The position numbers and the translations under genes are program-made. From positions 62,001 to 126,000 of the forward strand of contig NZ_FZMO01000223.1 in NCBI RefSeq assembly GCF_900197875.1: a stretch of 64,000 bases of DNA, read 5' to 3'. The DNA comes from Frankia canadensis (GTDB lineage Bacteria > Actinomycetota > Actinomycetes > Frankiales > Frankiaceae). Under the pieces are notes generated by a model that ran no database searches, was not told the origin of the DNA, and saw nothing but the letters and a program-made list of their open reading frames with translations. This document shows positions 8,007 to 16,754 of this stretch, in pieces. How positions within the stretch are numbered: position 1 is the first letter of the stretch; each line of letters begins with the position of its first letter.

Positions 8007-8341
8007 CGCTGGCCCCAGAAGGCGTCCCAGGGCGGCAGGTGGCCGCGGTGGCCGGCGGTGAGCAGCTCGGCGTACCGGGCGTCGACCTCGGCCGGATCGT
8101 CGCAGGCGAAGGCGAGAGTCAGCCGGCCGGCGCCGGCGGACGGCGTCCAGTCCGGGTCGAAGGAGCGGATGGTGCCCTCGGTGTCGAAGGCGAGGCGCAG
8201 CCCGCCGGGAAGGGCGACCTCGACGTGCGGCTCGGTGTCGGCGCCGGGCGGCGGATCCAGGCCGAGCACGCGGTAGAAGGCCAGGCTGCGGGCCATGTCG
8301 GTGACGATCAGGCCGATCAGGTTGAAGGTCGGTGCTGGCAT
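7907..8341 (-). CDS. VOC-family (glyoxalase/bleomycin-resistance fold) protein
   Basis: 144 residues with two βαβββ modules: MPAPTFNLIGLIVTDMARSL at the start, VEVALPGGLRLAF in the middle, and TVLDPDGNHVDLFAAL near the end, the typical closing motif. His/Glu residues of that end motif could bind a metal, but substrate cannot be told; relatives include glyoxalases, isomerases and antibiotic-binding proteins. Lies 37 bp after dapF on the same strand and may be cotranscribed with it. Its 3' end overlaps the convergent AraC-type gene. Confidence 0.85.
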   Translation of the reverse strand: MPAPTFNLIGLIVTDMARSLAFYRVLGLDPPPGADTEPHVEVALPGGLRLAFDTEGTIRSFDPDWTPSAGAGRLTLAFACDDPAEVDARYAELLTAGHRGHLPPWDAFWGQRYATVLDPDGNHVDLFAALAAAADVPTPPAAVS

Positions 8342-8378
8342 GGCCGCAGCCTAGGACCGCTCGTGGTGGGTGGTCTTG

Positions 8379-9407
8379 TCAAAAACGGACGTCGACGCCG
8401 GCGTCGAGGACCTCGGCGGCGTCGGCCACTCCGGCGGCGTCCGTCGGCACCCGCGGACCGCGCGCCGCGAGCGCCGCCGGGCGCACCACGCCGTCGAACA
8501 CCAGCTCGGCCGGACCGCGCAGCAGCACCGTGTCCGACCGCCAGATGACCACCAGGCCCCCGCCGGGGACGTCGACCGCGACCTCGACCGCGGACCCGGC
8601 GGCCGCGGCGGCGACCACCGGCCCGAGACCGGATACGGCAGCGGAGCCGGACCGGGGCGCGGCGAGAGGAGCGTCGGGACGCAGTCCCTGCCGGCGAGCC
8701 CAGGCGACGGCGACCGCGCAGGCACCGGTGCCGCAGGAGGAGGTCTCGCCGACCCCGCGCTCGTACACGCGCATGGCCACGCCGCCCGGCCGGTCGACGA
8801 CGATCTCGACGTTCACGCCGTCCGGGAAGTCGACCGGGGAGAACGTGGGGGGGCGGGTCAGGTCGAGGCGAGCCAGGGCGGCGGCGTCGAGGTCGTCGGC
8901 GAAGCAGACCGCGTGCGGGTTGCCCATCGAGACGGGCGCCGCGGTGAACGAGCGCCCGGCGACGGTGACCGGCGCCCCGGCACTCGCGCCGGGCCGCGGG
9001 ACGCCCATGTCGACGGTGACGTCGCCCACCGCCGGCACGTCCACCAGCCGCAGCCCGGCCCGGGTGGCGATCGGGAAGCGCCCGGGCTGGGCGTAGCCCG
9101 CCGCGACCAGGTAGCGGGCGAACACCCGGGCGCCGTTGCCGCACATCTCGGCGATCGACCCGTCGGCGTTGCGGTAGTCCATGAACCAGCGGGCTGTCCC
9201 GGCGCCGGCGGGCGCGGCGGCCTCGGGCGCGGCGGCCGCGAGCACCACCCGCAGCACGCCGTCGGCGCCGATGCCGGTGCGGCGGTCGCACAGCGCGCGG
9301 ACGAGTTCCGGGGTCAGCTCGAGGTCGCCGTCCGGATCGGGCAGCACCACGAAGTCGTTGCCCGTGCCATGACCCTTGACGAAGCGCAGCTCCCGATCGT
9401 CCCGCAC
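8379..9407 (-). CDS. dapF: Diaminopimelate epimerase
   Basis: Converts LL- to meso-diaminopimelate for lysine and peptidoglycan synthesis. 342 residues, somewhat longer than the usual 270-290 because of Ala/Gly-rich insertions. The two catalytic cysteines are in CGNGAR (in EMCGNGARVFARY) and SSCGTGACAVAVA; the N-terminus FVKGHGTGNDFVVLPD is diagnostic. GTG start at 9407. It follows the EAL-type gene by 21 bp and is in the miaB-miaA strand group, matching the actinobacterial miaA-dapF-hflX order. dapA and dapB are elsewhere in the window. Confidence 0.95.
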   Translation of the reverse strand: MRDDRELRFVKGHGTGNDFVVLPDPDGDLELTPELVRALCDRRTGIGADGVLRVVLAAAAPEAAAPAGAGTARWFMDYRNADGSIAEMCGNGARVFARYLVAAGYAQPGRFPIATRAGLRLVDVPAVGDVTVDMGVPRPGASAGAPVTVAGRSFTAAPVSMGNPHAVCFADDLDAAALARLDLTRPPTFSPVDFPDGVNVEIVVDRPGGVAMRVYERGVGETSSCGTGACAVAVAWARRQGLRPDAPLAAPRSGSAAVSGLGPVVAAAAAGSAVEVAVDVPGGGLVVIWRSDTVLLRGPAELVFDGVVRPAALAARGPRVPTDAAGVADAAEVLDAGVDVRF

Positions 9408-9428
9408 GCGCTCATCGTACGGGCGGCG

Positions 9429-10427
9429 TCAGCCGGCGGCCGCCTGGACCCAGGGCCGAAGACGATCATCGGACCAGGCCGGGGGTTTGTACCAGCGGTC
9501 GGGACGGCCGCGGCCGAGCGCGATCAGCCGGGCGTCCTCGACCGGCACCGGCGGGCAGAACACCGGCCCGATCGCCCGGTCGCAGTCGAGGTCGAGCACC
9601 CGGCCGGCGAGCTTGGCGGTGTCCACCCCGTCGGCGACGACGGTCAGGCGCCGCTGGTGGGCGAGGCGGACGATCGCCGCCACCACCGCCTCGCCCTCCA
9701 GGTCGCGCATGGTCGCGCGCAGGAACGCCCCGTCGAGCTTGACCAGATCGAGCGGCAACAGGTCCAGCATGGTCAGCGAGCCGTACCAGGTGCCGAACGA
9801 CTCCACGGCGATCGCCACGCCCAGCGCGCGCAACCGGTCGAGCAGCGGCGGCACGACCGGTGCGGCCAGGACCAGGGCGCGTTCGCTGAACTCCAGCCCG
9901 AGGGCGCCGACCGGCAGCAGGCGGCCGGACAGCAGCCGGTCGATCTCGGCGACGAACGAGGGGCTGGTCAGCTGGCGCCCGTCGACGTTCACCCACAGGC
10001 GGGGCGGGCGGGTCGGCGTGCCGACGGCCATCCGGTGCCAGGTGCGGGCCTCGGTGACCGCCATCCGCAGCACCCACTGGTCGACCTGGTGGACGAGGCC
10101 GGCGGCGGCCGCGATCGGCATGAACTCGGCCGGGCCGAGCACCCCGCGCTCGGGATGCTGCCAGCGCGGATGCGCCTCCATGCCGGGTACCGACCCGTTG
10201 TGCAGGTCCACCTCGGGCTGGAAGTGCAGCCGCAGGGACCCGTCGTCGAAGGCGGCGTAGAGGGCGGGAACGAGGGTGAGGTCGGGCGGGCTGTCACCAG
10301 CGGCGGGCGGCGCGGTCACATCGATCTCTCCAGACGCCGAGCGGGACCGACCATCGGCGCGCCGGTGCCGGCGGCGCCGCGGCCTGGCGCCGACCGTGGC
10401 CCCGGCGATCGGCCGAGGACCGGTCAC
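9429..10427 (-). CDS. Degenerate EAL-domain protein, probably not a phosphodiesterase
   Basis: 332 residues from a GTG three bases after the miaA stop. An EAL fold is recognisable over about residues 45-300, but signature residues are altered: EALxRW reads EAHPRW, the DDFGTGYSS loop reads ESFGTWYGS, the later EGVE reads DGVD, and the N-x-S motif reads NVDGRQL. ExTE (as EFSE) and the K-x-D lysine (VKLDGAF) remain. The lost DD metal ligands argue against c-di-GMP hydrolysis; a c-di-GMP sensor or protein-interaction role is more likely. No GGDEF, PAS or membrane segment is present. Tight spacing suggests cotranscription with miaA and dapF. Confidence 0.8.
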   Translation of the reverse strand: MTGPRPIAGATVGARPRRRRHRRADGRSRSASGEIDVTAPPAAGDSPPDLTLVPALYAAFDDGSLRLHFQPEVDLHNGSVPGMEAHPRWQHPERGVLGPAEFMPIAAAAGLVHQVDQWVLRMAVTEARTWHRMAVGTPTRPPRLWVNVDGRQLTSPSFVAEIDRLLSGRLLPVGALGLEFSERALVLAAPVVPPLLDRLRALGVAIAVESFGTWYGSLTMLDLLPLDLVKLDGAFLRATMRDLEGEAVVAAIVRLAHQRRLTVVADGVDTAKLAGRVLDLDCDRAIGPVFCPPVPVEDARLIALGRGRPDRWYKPPAWSDDRLRPWVQAAAG

Positions 10428-10430
10428 CCG

Positions 10431-11336
10431 TCAGAGGGAACCCACCAGCCGTAGCGCCTGGGTGACGTCCGGTTGGCGAAGCCAGACTATCCGCTCATCT
10501 CGCCGAAACCAGGATCTTTGCCGCCGCGCGAAGCGGCGGGTCGCGGTAATTGTTGCCAGCTTGGCCTGATCGGCGGACTCCATTGCGCCGTCAAGCCACG
10601 CGAGCAGCTGAGCATACCCAAGCGCACGGGATGCCGTACGACCATCCCGGAGGCCTTTGTCCGACAACTGTCGCACTTCGTCCGGAAAACCCGTCTGCCA
10701 CATTCTCTCCACCCGTTGCTCGATGCGGATGTCGAGATCGTCGCGGTCGACGCCGATCTGGATGACGTCGTACACGTAGTGATGCTCGGGCAGGGTCGCC
10801 TCGAAGGTCCCGGTCAGATCGACGACCTCCAGGGCGCGCACGAGGCGACGGCCGTTGGTCGGCAGGATCGCCGCGGCGGCGCGCGGCGCGCGGCGGGCGA
10901 GCTCCTCGTGCAGGGCCGGCGCGCCGCGGCGGGCGAGCTCCTCCTCCCAGCGGGCCCGCACGGCTGGATCGGTGCCGGGAAAGGTCAGGTCGTCGAGGGC
11001 GGCCCGCAGGTACAGCCCCGAGCCGCCGACGAGCACAGGCACCCGGCCCACGGCGAGCAGCCCGTCGATCACCCGCCGGGCGTCGTGCTGGTAGCTCGCG
11101 ACGTCGGCGGCACGGGTCACCTCCCAGGCGTCCAGCAGGTGGTGGGGCACCCCCCGGCGCTCGTCGAGCGGAACCTTGGCGGTGCCGATGTCCATGCCGC
11201 GGTAGAGCTGCATCGAGTCGGCGTTGACGACCTCGCCGCCGAGCGCGAGGGCGAGGGCGATGCCCAGATCACTCTTGCCCGCCGCCGTCGGCCCGACCAC
11301 GGCCACCACCGGCCCGGGCAGTCCGCGGCCGCTCAT
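10431..11336 (-). CDS. miaA: tRNA dimethylallyltransferase
   Basis: Adds the dimethylallyl group to N6 of A37 in tRNAs reading U-starting codons. 301 residues from ATG 11336; Walker-type P-loop VVGPTAAGKSDLG at residues ~11-23, then NADSMQLYRGMDIGTAK, and HHLLDAWEV. The ATG overlaps the stop of the preceding dioxygenase-like gene as ATGA, indicating translational coupling. MiaB, which methylthiolates the MiaA product, is the first gene of the same cluster, so the pathway is complete here. Confidence 0.96.
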   Translation of the reverse strand: MSGRGLPGPVVAVVGPTAAGKSDLGIALALALGGEVVNADSMQLYRGMDIGTAKVPLDERRGVPHHLLDAWEVTRAADVASYQHDARRVIDGLLAVGRVPVLVGGSGLYLRAALDDLTFPGTDPAVRARWEEELARRGAPALHEELARRAPRAAAAILPTNGRRLVRALEVVDLTGTFEATLPEHHYVYDVIQIGVDRDDLDIRIEQRVERMWQTGFPDEVRQLSDKGLRDGRTASRALGYAQLLAWLDGAMESADQAKLATITATRRFARRQRSWFRRDERIVWLRQPDVTQALRLVGSL

Positions 11337-12106
11337 GCCGGTGGCGCGCCGCCCTCGGCGGGACGGCGGGTCCAGGTGGCGACCAGGTAGCCGACGCCGT
11401 AGGGCGCGTCGTCGTACGTCACGTCGCCCTGCCAGGAGACGTGCGGCGCGCCGCACGGGGTCGTGGCCCGCAGCGCCCCCGCGAGGACCTGCCAGGATGC
11501 CCGACCGGCCGCGAGCAGGTCGGTGGCCAGCCCCGGGTCGAGGTCGAGCAGGCCGGCCGGGTCGGCGCCGGCCAGCGCGGCGGCCGCGGCGGCGTCGAAG
11601 GCCGCGGCCCGCTCGTCGAGACCGCCGGGCGCCTTCAGCGTGCGCCGGGCCGACCCGTCGCCCATCACCAGCAGCCCGAGCCGCTCCCCCGGCCCGCTCG
11701 ACGCGGCCAGCCCGGCACCGAGATCCGCCGCCTCACGCGGCGAGTGGGCGGCCGGTACGCCGAGCGCCGAGCGCTCGCCCGCCCACCCGGCGGCGGCGAG
11801 CAGCCAGGCGCCCACCGTCAGGGACAGCGGCAGCTCGGGCGGCCCTGGCCGCGCCGCCGCGGCGGTGGGCGGCCCGAGCGGGACGGTCAGATCCACCCCG
11901 AAGCCGGCGAGCGTTCCCGTCGCCGTCGGTCCGTACCGGGTCTCGGCCGGCGCCTCGCCCACGACCACGATCCGGTCCGGGCACGCGGCGACCAGGCGGC
12001 GCACGGCGTCCACCGCGACGGCGCGGGCGGCCACGGGCTCCCCGCGCCCCACCTCCGGCAGGAGCAGTGGCGGATGCGGGCAGACCGCCGCGGCGACGAA
12101 GGTCAT
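11333..12106 (-). CDS. Class III extradiol dioxygenase LigB-like protein between miaB and miaA
   Basis: 257 residues, [20 protein letters not shown] at the N-terminus, where CPHPP is the characteristic LigB-like His motif. Other recognisable pieces are [18 protein letters not shown] and LLVMGDGSA. Its ATG overlaps the miaB stop (ATGA) and its stop overlaps the miaA ATG (ATGA), so the three are translationally coupled. Streptomyces has the same gene order. The family cleaves catechols or acts in Memo-like roles, but the function in this conserved position is unknown; linkage to tRNA A37 modification is inferred from context only. Confidence 0.85.
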   Translation of the reverse strand: MTFVAAAVCPHPPLLLPEVGRGEPVAARAVAVDAVRRLVAACPDRIVVVGEAPAETRYGPTATGTLAGFGVDLTVPLGPPTAAAARPGPPELPLSLTVGAWLLAAAGWAGERSALGVPAAHSPREAADLGAGLAASSGPGERLGLLVMGDGSARRTLKAPGGLDERAAAFDAAAAAALAGADPAGLLDLDPGLATDLLAAGRASWQVLAGALRATTPCGAPHVSWQGDVTYDDAPYGVGYLVATWTRRPAEGGAPPA

Positions 12107-13623
12107 CGGGGGGTGCTCAGCGCGACCACCGGACCGGCCTCGGCCGCCGGCTCGGGCGGGCGCAGCGACGGCATGCCGAGCGCGACCGCGGGCCGCTGCT
12201 CGGGCCCCGCGTCGGCGGCGCGGCGGGCGTGCTCCCAGGCGTCGCCCGCGCGGGTGCGCCGATGCGACAGCAGCGGGCCGTCGGCCGTCAGGTGATGCGG
12301 CGCGCCCCGGGTCACCACCGTCTCCACCACGTCCCCGGGACGAGGACGTCCCCCCGCACCACCGTCGCCACCGGCACCGGCGTGGAAGTGGACCAGCCGG
12401 CCGTCGCGGGCCCGCCCGGTCATCCGACCGGTGGCGTCGTCCTTGCGGCCCTCGCCCTCCGCGACCAGCAGCTCGACCCGACGCCCGACCAGCTCGCGGT
12501 TCTGCTCCCAGGAGATGTCGTCCTGGAGGGCGACGAGGCGGGCGTAGCGCTCGGCGACGGTCGCGCGGTCGATCTGGCCGTCCATCGTGGCCGCCGGCGT
12601 ACCCGGCCGCGGCGAGTACTGGAAGGTGAACGCGCCGGAGAAGCGGGCCTGGCGGACGACGTCTAGGGTGTCGGCGAAGTCGGCCTCGGTCTCGCCGGGG
12701 AAGCCGACGATGATGTCGGTGGTGATGGCGGCGTCCGGCATCGCGGCCCGCACCCGATCGATGATGCCGAGGTACCGCTCCTGGCGGTAGGAGCGCCGCA
12801 TCCGGCGCAGCACCGCGTCCGAACCGGACTGCAGCGGCATGTGCAGCTGGTGGCAGACGTTCGAGGTCGCCGCCATGGCGTCGATGACGTCGTCGGTGAA
12901 GTCGCGGGGGTGCGGCGAGGTGAAGCGCACCCGCTCCAGGCCCTCGACGCGGCCACAGGCGGCGAGCAGGCGGGCGAACGCGCCCGGGTCGCCCAGCGAG
13001 CGGCCGTAGGAGTTCACGTTCTGGCCGAGCAGGGTGATCTCCAGCGCGCCCTCCGCGACCAGCGCCTCGACCTCGGCGAGCACGTCGCCGGGGCGCCGGT
13101 CGCGCTCGCGGCCGCGCAGGCTCGGCACGATGCAGAAGGTGCAGGTGTTGTCGCAGCCGACGCTGATGCTGACCCAGGCGGCGTGGTGGCTCGCCCGGCG
13201 GGTCGGCAGGGAGCTCGGGAAGACCTCGAGCGCCTCGGCTATCTCGAGCTGCGCGGCGGCGTTGTGCCGGGCGCGCTCGAGCAGTACCGGCAGCCGGTGC
13301 AGGTTGTGCGTGCCGAACACGACGTCGACCCACGGCGCCCGGTCGAGGATCGTCGACCGGTCCTTCTGCGCGAGGCAGCCGCCGACGGCGATCTGCATGC
13401 CGGGATGGCTCTTCTTGACCGGGACGAGCTGGCCGAGGTTGCCGTACAGCCGGTTGTCGGCGTTCTCCCGCACCGCGCAGGTGTTGAACACCACGACGTC
13501 CGCCTCGGCACCGGGGCCGACCGGAACGTAGCCGGCGGACTCGAGTAGACCGGAGAGCCGTTCGGAGTCATGAACGTTCATCTGGCATCCGAACGTGCGT
13601 ACCTCGTAGCTGCGGCCCTTCAC
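12103..13623 (-). CDS. miaB: tRNA-2-methylthio-N6-dimethylallyladenosine synthase
   Basis: Radical-SAM methylthiotransferase acting on i6A37 of tRNA. 506 residues. N-terminal UPF0004 domain has [16 protein letters not shown] and GGCLAQ with the three cysteines for the auxiliary cluster; the radical-SAM motif is CDNTCTFC (CxxxCxxC); the TRAM domain lies near residue 370-440 and a 60-residue Ala/Pro-rich tail follows. ATG at 13623. First gene of the overlapping miaB / LigB-like / miaA cluster; RimO, the ribosomal paralogue, is also in this window. Confidence 0.96.
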   Translation of the reverse strand: MKGRSYEVRTFGCQMNVHDSERLSGLLESAGYVPVGPGAEADVVVFNTCAVRENADNRLYGNLGQLVPVKKSHPGMQIAVGGCLAQKDRSTILDRAPWVDVVFGTHNLHRLPVLLERARHNAAAQLEIAEALEVFPSSLPTRRASHHAAWVSISVGCDNTCTFCIVPSLRGRERDRRPGDVLAEVEALVAEGALEITLLGQNVNSYGRSLGDPGAFARLLAACGRVEGLERVRFTSPHPRDFTDDVIDAMAATSNVCHQLHMPLQSGSDAVLRRMRRSYRQERYLGIIDRVRAAMPDAAITTDIIVGFPGETEADFADTLDVVRQARFSGAFTFQYSPRPGTPAATMDGQIDRATVAERYARLVALQDDISWEQNRELVGRRVELLVAEGEGRKDDATGRMTGRARDGRLVHFHAGAGGDGGAGGRPRPGDVVETVVTRGAPHHLTADGPLLSHRRTRAGDAWEHARRAADAGPEQRPAVALGMPSLRPPEPAAEAGPVVALSTPR

Positions 13624-13962
13624 GCTCCCCAGCCTACGGCGTGGCGTGGACCGGCCGGTCGCGGTGGACGGACACCCTTCCGCCGCCGCGCCCCGGCGCC
13701 GGCTCCGTCATCCTCCCGCCGCCCCCACCCATCCCAGGTTCCCATGTCAGCAGATATACAGATTGGCAGTTGAATGACACCAGTCGCGCTACTATGCGCC
13801 GAGTGGCCGGCGACCTGGGACGCGCCGGGCACGGCGCCGGACAAGACTTCCCCGCGACCTGTCGGGCCGGCGACTGCCTCGCGCGCCTGGCGGCGTCGGC
13901 GCCGCTCCGCCGGAATGATCGGCCCATCGCCCCGCTGTTTCGCGATCGTGTCGGAGGTCGGC
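13624..13962. other. Divergent intergenic region miaB / glu operon
   Basis: Most of it is GC-rich, but 13744-13797 is a conspicuously AT-richer island containing GATATACAGATTGGCAG and CTACTATGC. It plausibly carries back-to-back promoters for the miaB cluster and the glutamate transporter operon; TACTAT (about 13791) is a possible -10 toward glu, but no -35 with good spacing could be assigned. Confidence 0.35.
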
Positions 13963-14697
13963 GTGCCCCTGGTGACCCTTGAAGGTGTCAGCAAGTCCTT
14001 CGGCGACCATCGAGTACTCACCGAGATCGACCTCGCCGTCGACGCGGGCGAGGTGGTCGTCGTCATCGGGCCGTCCGGCTCGGGCAAGTCGACGCTGTGC
14101 CGCTGCGTCAACCGGCTCGAGACGATCGACGAGGGACGCATCCTCTTCGAGGACAGACCGATTCCGGCCGAAGGCCGGGAACTCGCCCATATGCGATCCC
14201 GGGTCGGCATGGTCTTCCAGTCCTTCAACCTGTTCGCCCATCGCACGATCCTCGACAATGTGACCCTGGGTCCGGTGAAGGTACTGGGGCAGAAACGGGC
14301 GGCGGCCGAGGCCCGGGCTCGGGAACTCCTGGAGCGCGTGGGCATCGCGGACAAGGCGGACAGCCTGCCGCGACAGCTTTCCGGCGGCCAGCAGCAGCGG
14401 GCCGCGATCGCCCGCGCGCTCGCCATGGATCCGGTCCTGATGCTTTTCGACGAGCCGACCTCGGCACTGGACCCGGAGATGATTTCCGAGGTCCTCGACG
14501 TGATGCGCTCGCTGGCCTCGTCGGGAATGACGATGATCGTGGTGACGCACGAAATGGGCTTCGCGCGTTCCGCCGCGGACCGGGTCGCCTTCATGGCGGA
14601 CGGCCGGATTCTCGAGATCGCCCCGCCCGCCACCTTTTTCGACGCCCCCCAGACGGATCGCGCCAGGGACTTCCTGGCCCGGATCCTGCGGCACTGA
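13963..14697 (+). CDS. gluA: Amino acid (glutamate-type) ABC transporter ATP-binding protein
   Basis: 244 residues from GTG 13963 with GGAGG six bases upstream. Walker A is [10 protein letters not shown]-loop VFQSFNLF, signature [15 protein letters not shown], Walker [16 protein letters not shown]-loop VVTHEMGF; this set is typical of the polar amino-acid PAAT family. First gene of a four-gene operon encoding ATPase, binding lipoprotein and two permeases in the order seen for Corynebacterium gluABCD. Substrate is inferred as glutamate or a related acidic amino acid from order and similarity. An open frame back to 13774 is not expected to be translated. Confidence 0.92.
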   Translation: MPLVTLEGVSKSFGDHRVLTEIDLAVDAGEVVVVIGPSGSGKSTLCRCVNRLETIDEGRILFEDRPIPAEGRELAHMRSRVGMVFQSFNLFAHRTILDNVTLGPVKVLGQKRAAAEARARELLERVGIADKADSLPRQLSGGQQQRAAIARALAMDPVLMLFDEPTSALDPEMISEVLDVMRSLASSGMTMIVVTHEMGFARSAADRVAFMADGRILEIAPPATFFDAPQTDRARDFLARILRH

Positions 14698-14981
14698 CCA
14701 TGCCCGCGCAGGCGCCGACGGTCCGGGCGGCACACCCACGGCACGCCCCACCAGCACAGGCGGGTGATCCGACGCGACCGCGGCCTGGCCGGACCGATCC
14801 GCGCCGGCGGGGGCGTGCCACGACATCCGTCCTCATCCCCGGGACCACCGGCCGCGCCAGGGCCGCGTCTACCGACAACAGCGGAACCACCAAGACCACC
14901 ATCGGCGCCACCGGGACAGCGTCACCGTCATCCGACCCGTGCTCCGGTCCCCTTACGCGGAGCGCACCGAGAGGAATGTTC

Positions 14982-15992
14982 ATGCGCGTACCGTTTACCC
15001 GCAGCCGGCTGCAGCCCGCCGGAGCTCGCCCCCACTCGCCCGCGGCTGCCGGCCGGGCGGTCCCCTCCGCGCGTTCCGGCGGCACCCGGCTCGGCAGCGG
15101 CGCCAGGCGCGACGCGCGCCGGCGCGGGGGCGCGCTGATGCTCGGCGTGGCGATGCTCGCCGCGCTGGGGCTGACCGCCTGCGGCAGCAGCGACGACGGC
15201 GACTCGGCGACTCCCAGCGACTCGGCGAGCTTCGCCCCGGGCACGACAATGGCCCGCCTACACGACGCAGGAAAGATCACCATTGGGACGAAGTTCGACC
15301 AGAACTACTTCGGTCTGAAGAACCTCAGCGGCAAGCCCGAGGGCTTCGACGTCGAGATCGCCAAGATCATCACAGACGGGCTGGGAATCCCGCGTGATCA
15401 CGTGAACTTCGTTGAGACCGTCTCGGCCAACCGCGAGCCTTTCATCCAGCAGGGCCGCGTCGACATGGTGGTGGCCACATACACCATCAACGACAAGCGC
15501 AAGAAGGCTGTCGACTTCGCCGGGCCGTACTTCATCGCCGGGCAGTCGATCATGGTGGCGAAGAACAACACGACCATCACCGGCAAGGACTCGCTGGCCG
15601 GCAAGAAGGTATGTTCGGTCAGCGGTTCCACCCCGGCCGAGAACATCCGCAAGGTGGCCCCCGCCGCGCAGCTGGTGTTGTTCGACGGCTATAGCAAGTG
15701 CGCCGACGCCCTGAAGAACGGCCAGGTGGACGCGGTCACCACCGACAGCGTGATCCTCCTCGGCATCATCGACAAGGACCCGGAGGCCTTCAAGCTGGTC
15801 GGTGGCACGTTCACCCGCGAGCCTTACGGCATCGGTATCCACAAGGGTGACACCGCTTTCCGGACGTTCATCAACGACACCCTGGAAGCCGCGTACAAGG
15901 ACGGCCGTTGGGCGAAGGCGTTCTCCTCCACCGTCGGCAAGGTGGTGCCGAACACGCCGACGCCGCCGCCGGTCGACCGCTACACCTCCTGA
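14982..15992 (+). CDS. gluB: Glutamate-type ABC transporter substrate-binding lipoprotein
   Basis: 336 residues. The N-terminal region is long and basic (~50 residues) before the hydrophobic signal and lipobox LTAC, after which Cys would be lipidated and anchored to the membrane. The mature domain is SBP family 3: GKITIGTKFDQNYFG, KPEGFDVEIAK, VDMVVATYTINDKRK, VDAVTTDSVIL, EPYGIGIHKGD. GAGAGGA lies seven bases before ATG 14982; an in-frame ATG six bases earlier is possible. A 284-bp gap separates it from gluA, longer than the other spacings, and contains no other gene. Confidence 0.93.
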   Translation: MRVPFTRSRLQPAGARPHSPAAAGRAVPSARSGGTRLGSGARRDARRRGGALMLGVAMLAALGLTACGSSDDGDSATPSDSASFAPGTTMARLHDAGKITIGTKFDQNYFGLKNLSGKPEGFDVEIAKIITDGLGIPRDHVNFVETVSANREPFIQQGRVDMVVATYTINDKRKKAVDFAGPYFIAGQSIMVAKNNTTITGKDSLAGKKVCSVSGSTPAENIRKVAPAAQLVLFDGYSKCADALKNGQVDAVTTDSVILLGIIDKDPEAFKLVGGTFTREPYGIGIHKGDTAFRTFINDTLEAAYKDGRWAKAFSSTVGKVVPNTPTPPPVDRYTS

Positions 15993-16067
15993 CCGGCCAG
16001 GGGCGCGCGGGTCGGGTCCGGCCCGCACGCCCCGGCCGCCGGCCCCGCGCAGCCGTTGCCCTGGACG

Positions 16068-16754
16068 GTGCCCAGCGGCCGTAACCCCGGACAAGGGAGC
16101 ACCGCGATCGACGCCGTTCTCGACAACCTCGACATCTTCGCCGAAGGCTTCCGCCGCACGGTCGCGCTGAGCGTGCTGGCCGCGGTCGCGGCGCTCCTGG
16201 TCGGCACCGCGCTGGCGGCGATGCGGGTCTCGCCCGTCCCGCCGCTGCGCTGGTTCGGCACCGCTTACGTGCAGACCGTGCGCAATACGCCACTGACCGT
16301 CATGTTCTTCTTCGTCGTCTTCGTCCTGCCGCAGGTCGGCGTCGTGTTCTCGTACTTCGTGTTCGCGGTGGTCGCGCTGTCGATCTACCATGCGGCACTC
16401 GTCTGCGAGGCGGTGCGGTCGGGCATCAACGGGGTCGACGTCGGCCAGGCGGAGGCCGCCCGGGCGCTCGGGCTGACCTTCTCGCAGAACCTGCGGCTGA
16501 TCGTGCTGCCGCAGGCGTTCCGCAACGTGCTCCAGCCCCTCGGCAGTGTGCTGAGCGCGCTGATCCGCAACACGTCCATCGCGGCCGCCTTCGGCGTCCA
16601 GGAGCTGACCGGCGTCGTCCAGCGGCTGACCACGGCCAACCCGGACTCGGTGATCGCCGTGCTGCTCGGGGGCATGGTCGGCTACCTGATCCTCACCCTG
16701 GCGTTGGCGGGCGCGCTGGCGCTGGCCGAGCGGCGGGCGGTGACGATCCGGTGA
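16068..16754 (+). CDS. gluC: Glutamate-type ABC transporter permease, first subunit
   Basis: Inner-membrane permease with the HisM-type transmembrane fold; EAA loop NGVDVGQAEAARALGL and several hydrophobic segments (LSVLAAVAALLVGTALAA, VMFFFVVFVLP). Homologous sequence begins about residue 14 of this frame (DAVLDNLDIFAEGFRRT). The start is unclear: a strong ribosome-binding site AAGGGAG (16093-16099) is followed seven bases later by ATC (16107), not by a usual start codon; GTG 16068 and TTG 16056 lie upstream without good sites. Stop overlaps gluD as GTGA. Confidence 0.88.
   Translation: MPSGRNPGQGSTAIDAVLDNLDIFAEGFRRTVALSVLAAVAALLVGTALAAMRVSPVPPLRWFGTAYVQTVRNTPLTVMFFFVVFVLPQVGVVFSYFVFAVVALSIYHAALVCEAVRSGINGVDVGQAEAARALGLTFSQNLRLIVLPQAFRNVLQPLGSVLSALIRNTSIAAAFGVQELTGVVQRLTTANPDSVIAVLLGGMVGYLILTLALAGALALAERRAVTIR

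Noticed and set aside
8370-10454. 694-codon plus-strand frame across dapF and the EAL gene
   Set aside because: Low-complexity antisense frame; both genes on the other strand have recognisable motifs.
14097-14980. Upstream part of the long plus frame that continues into gluB
   Set aside because: It overlaps gluA in another frame and precedes the lipoprotein signal; the real gluB start is near 14982.
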